From Erysipelotrichaceae bacterium (GTDB lineage: Bacteria > Bacillota_I > Bacilli_A > Erysipelotrichales > Coprobacillaceae), in contig JAJQGQ010000092.1 in assembly GCA_021200395.1 (NCBI GenBank), positions 1 through 7,795 of the forward strand: a stretch of 7,795 nt of DNA. The letters are read 5' to 3'. Position 1 is the first letter of the stretch, and each line of letters begins with the position of its first letter. Shown piece by piece: positions 5,776 to 7,795 of this stretch. The notes beneath the pieces are model-generated. The model did not search any database and was not told the origin of the DNA. It was given only the letters and a program-made list of their open reading frames with translations. A program made the position numbers and the translations under genes.

Positions 5776-7758
5776 TTATATATTCATTGCAGTTTCATAA
5801 GCTGTCCAAATAGCGCCCATTAAATTAGATACTTTTGCAGCATCACCAATTGTATACATTTCTCTATCCAATGAATCAAATGGAACATATGAGTTGTAAC
5901 CAATTGATACAACTGTTGTATCAGCTTTAACACTTTGTTGTTGTCCATCAACTTCATAGTTAACATTTTCATCATCAACAGAAATAACTTTTGCATTAAC
6001 AACAACATTGACATTGTAAACATCCATAGCAGCTAACAAGAAGTTTTTATTAGGAGCAGCTAAATCAACATTAAGGATCTTATCTTGTGCTTCAAGAACA
6101 GTTACATTTCTTCCTTGTTTAGCATATTCATAAGCAATTTCTACACCCGTTAAACCTCCACCAATAATAACTATATCGCCTTGCATAAGTTCTGGATTAT
6201 TTAAAGCATCAATAGCTGAAATTGTTTTTTCATTTCCAAGGATATTTAATTTTCTTGTAGATGAACCAGTTGCTTGATATACAACATCAGGATTGACTTC
6301 ATCAATAAGTTCTTTTGTCACTGTTGTATTCATATGAACATCAACACCTAATTCTTTCATTTGTAATTCATACCATTGAATAAGTCTCTTATCAGATGCC
6401 TTAAACGACATGGCACTAGCTGGAATAAAGACACCACCTAATTTATCTGTCTTTTCATATAAGCATACATCATGTCCACGTAAGGCTGATACTCTAGCAG
6501 CTTCCATACCACCAATACCACCACCAATAACCATTACTTTCTTTTTAGTTTCAGCAGGTGTAATAGCATAAACATCTTCTCTAGCAACAGCTGGGTTTAA
6601 TGCACAGCAGATATCCTGTCCCTTGAAGATTCTATTTACACATCCAGCATGACAAGCAATACATGGTCTGATTTCTTCAGATTTATTATCTTGTAATTTT
6701 TGTACATAATCAGGATCAGCTAAGAATTGTCTAGCAATACCAACACCTGTAACTTTTCCTTCTTTTACTGCATTTAAAGCAACTTCTGGATTTTCCATTC
6801 TACCAGCACATACAACAGGAATATTAACGACTTTTTGAACAGCTTCACATTCTGCTAAGTTACAAGCTTCATCCATGTATACAGGAGGATGAGGAAACCA
6901 CCATGAGTCATATGTTCCATTATCAGCATCTAACATATCCACACCATAATCTTCTAACATTTTTGCAACTTTCAAACCTTCTTCTAAATCACGACCAGCT
7001 TCAACAAAGTCTTCACCAGGTAAAGCACCTTTATTAAAATCTTTGACAAATGAGCGAACACTATAACGCATAGATACAGGATAATCTGCACCAGCTTTTT
7101 GCTTAATATTTTCAATAATTTTCTTAGCGAATAACAAACGTCCTTCAAGACTTCCACCATATTCATCTGTTCTATGATTACAATATGATAAAGTAAATTG
7201 GTCTAATAAATAACCTTCATGAATTGCGTGAATTTCTACACCATCTACACCAGCTTCACGACATTTCTTAGCGGCATCACCAAATTTTTCAATATATTCT
7301 TGAATTTCTTCTTTTGTAAGAGCTCTATGTTTTACACTAGGATCCCAGAAATTAGGTAATCCATCACTAGGTGCAATTGGCTCACCTTCAGCTATAAAAG
7401 CTGGTAAAACACGTCCTGCGCCAGAAGATAATTGCATAAATACTTTTGTACCATGTTTATGCATACAATCAGTAAACTTCTTAGTATTATCAATAAACTC
7501 TTGTCCAGCTCTATCCATGGCAGCTTCGCTACCTTTAGACATGTCAAAACTACTATTAACAGTCATGCAGCTTGTTACAATAAGGCCTACGCCTCCCTCA
7601 GCAATTCTTTCGTAGTAACGAATACCATCATCTGTAAAACTACCATCAGGATTGACCAATCTGTGGCTATGAATACCCATAGCACACATGACAAATCTGT
7701 TTTTTACTTCAATGCTACCAACTTTCATTGGTGTCATTAAAACATCATAATCACTCAT
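5776..7758 (-). CDS. 2-enoate reductase / 2,4-dienoyl-CoA reductase-type flavin Fe-S oxidoreductase
   Basis: This complete 660-residue soluble enzyme of the Old Yellow Enzyme superfamily should reduce an activated C=C bond using NAD(P)H. Residues 1 to about 355 form the FMN-binding barrel. HAIHEGYLLDQFT at 177-189 carries the likely proton-donor Y183 and is typical of the clostridial 2-enoate reductase and BaiCD/BaiH branch; HRTDEYGGSLEGR follows. A 4Fe-4S cluster motif is complete: C366-x2-C369-x3-C373-x11-C385. The FAD site is GGGIGG at 412-417, the NAD(P) site GGGLTG at 533-538, and TIGDA at 636-640 closes the FAD fold. Length matches the family (about 640-670). ATG 7758 follows AGGAGG by eight bases. 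Possible substrates are 2-enoates, cinnamate-like acids, dienoyl-CoAs or steroid/bile acid enones; the sequence does not choose among them. Confidence 0.93.
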   Translation of the reverse strand: MSDYDVLMTPMKVGSIEVKNRFVMCAMGIHSHRLVNPDGSFTDDGIRYYERIAEGGVGLIVTSCMTVNSSFDMSKGSEAAMDRAGQEFIDNTKKFTDCMHKHGTKVFMQLSSGAGRVLPAFIAEGEPIAPSDGLPNFWDPSVKHRALTKEEIQEYIEKFGDAAKKCREAGVDGVEIHAIHEGYLLDQFTLSYCNHRTDEYGGSLEGRLLFAKKIIENIKQKAGADYPVSMRYSVRSFVKDFNKGALPGEDFVEAGRDLEEGLKVAKMLEDYGVDMLDADNGTYDSWWFPHPPVYMDEACNLAECEAVQKVVNIPVVCAGRMENPEVALNAVKEGKVTGVGIARQFLADPDYVQKLQDNKSEEIRPCIACHAGCVNRIFKGQDICCALNPAVAREDVYAITPAETKKKVMVIGGGIGGMEAARVSALRGHDVCLYEKTDKLGGVFIPASAMSFKASDKRLIQWYELQMKELGVDVHMNTTVTKELIDEVNPDVVYQATGSSTRKLNILGNEKTISAIDALNNPELMQGDIVIIGGGLTGVEIAYEYAKQGRNVTVLEAQDKILNVDLAAPNKNFLLAAMDVYNVNVVVNAKVISVDDENVNYEVDGQQQSVKADTTVVSIGYNSYVPFDSLDREMYTIGDAAKVSNLMGAIWTAYETAMNI

Positions 7759-7776
7759 TTTTTATTCCTCCTATTT

Positions 7777-7792
7777 TTATACTGTGGTATAA
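7777..7792. promoter_or_regulatory. Inverted repeat at promoter of enoate reductase
   Basis: TTATAC and GTATAA arms flank TGTG, just upstream of the reductase SD (7772-7767). On the minus strand TATTAT (7794-7789) can be its -10, placing the repeat at the transcription start. On the plus strand TGGTATAAT (7785-7793) is an extended -10 that could drive a divergent gene beyond the window. Confidence 0.45.
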
Positions 7793-7795
7793 TAT

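Noticed and set aside
5820..6023. Short methionine/leucine-rich minus-strand frame
   Set aside because: It is a shifted-frame shadow of the reductase NAD(P)/FAD domain with no independent support.
7432..7740. Plus-strand frame within the reductase gene
   Set aside because: It is antisense to the conserved barrel domain, with no start signal or recognisable protein features.
1..7795. CRISPR arrays, tRNA or rRNA genes, insertion sequences
   Set aside because: No regularly spaced repeats, cloverleaf-like segments, transposase fragments or long terminal inverted repeats were seen on reading both strands.

Overview
The window comes from a low-GC Gram-positive anaerobe. The DNA is AT-rich, Shine-Dalgarno (SD) sites are strong (AGGAGG-like), TGA serves as a stop, and the gene content (2-enoate reductase-type flavoenzyme, tandem MFS carriers, DinJ/YafQ pair, tiny XRE regulator) suggests a gut Firmicute. 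An Erysipelotrichia-like or clostridial host is my inference; there is no rRNA or marker gene to fix the taxon.

Left part (1-2628): two MFS transporter genes lie in tandem on the + strand and are close paralogues. A strong intrinsic terminator separates them, so the second probably has its own promoter. A perfect 13-bp hairpin after the second also serves the convergent gene.

Middle (2621-5077): a minus-strand gene encodes an unusual membrane protein. Its N-terminal half is a TauE/SafE (TSUP) anion carrier and its C-terminal half is a polyprenol/phytol/dolichol kinase-like domain. A small XRE-type regulator follows it with no clear terminator between them. A TetR-family regulator is transcribed divergently. 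The short gap between the fusion gene and tetR holds a 24-bp near-palindrome inside overlapping divergent promoters, which is a convincing operator. The fusion gene, tetR and operator form the most interesting unit here.

Right part (5051-7795): a DinJ/YafQ-type type II toxin-antitoxin operon (minus strand, ATGA overlap) has a repeat-rich control region. Upstream of it, on the same strand, is a full-length 660-residue flavin/Fe-S enoate reductase of the Old Yellow Enzyme superfamily. A 16-bp inverted repeat in its start region at the window edge overlaps possible promoters on both strands.

The MFS carriers and the enoate reductase could belong to one pathway for importing and reducing an unsaturated carboxylate or similar compound. 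That link rests only on proximity and family knowledge. All start sites were chosen by SD position, and several differ from the longest possible reading frame.
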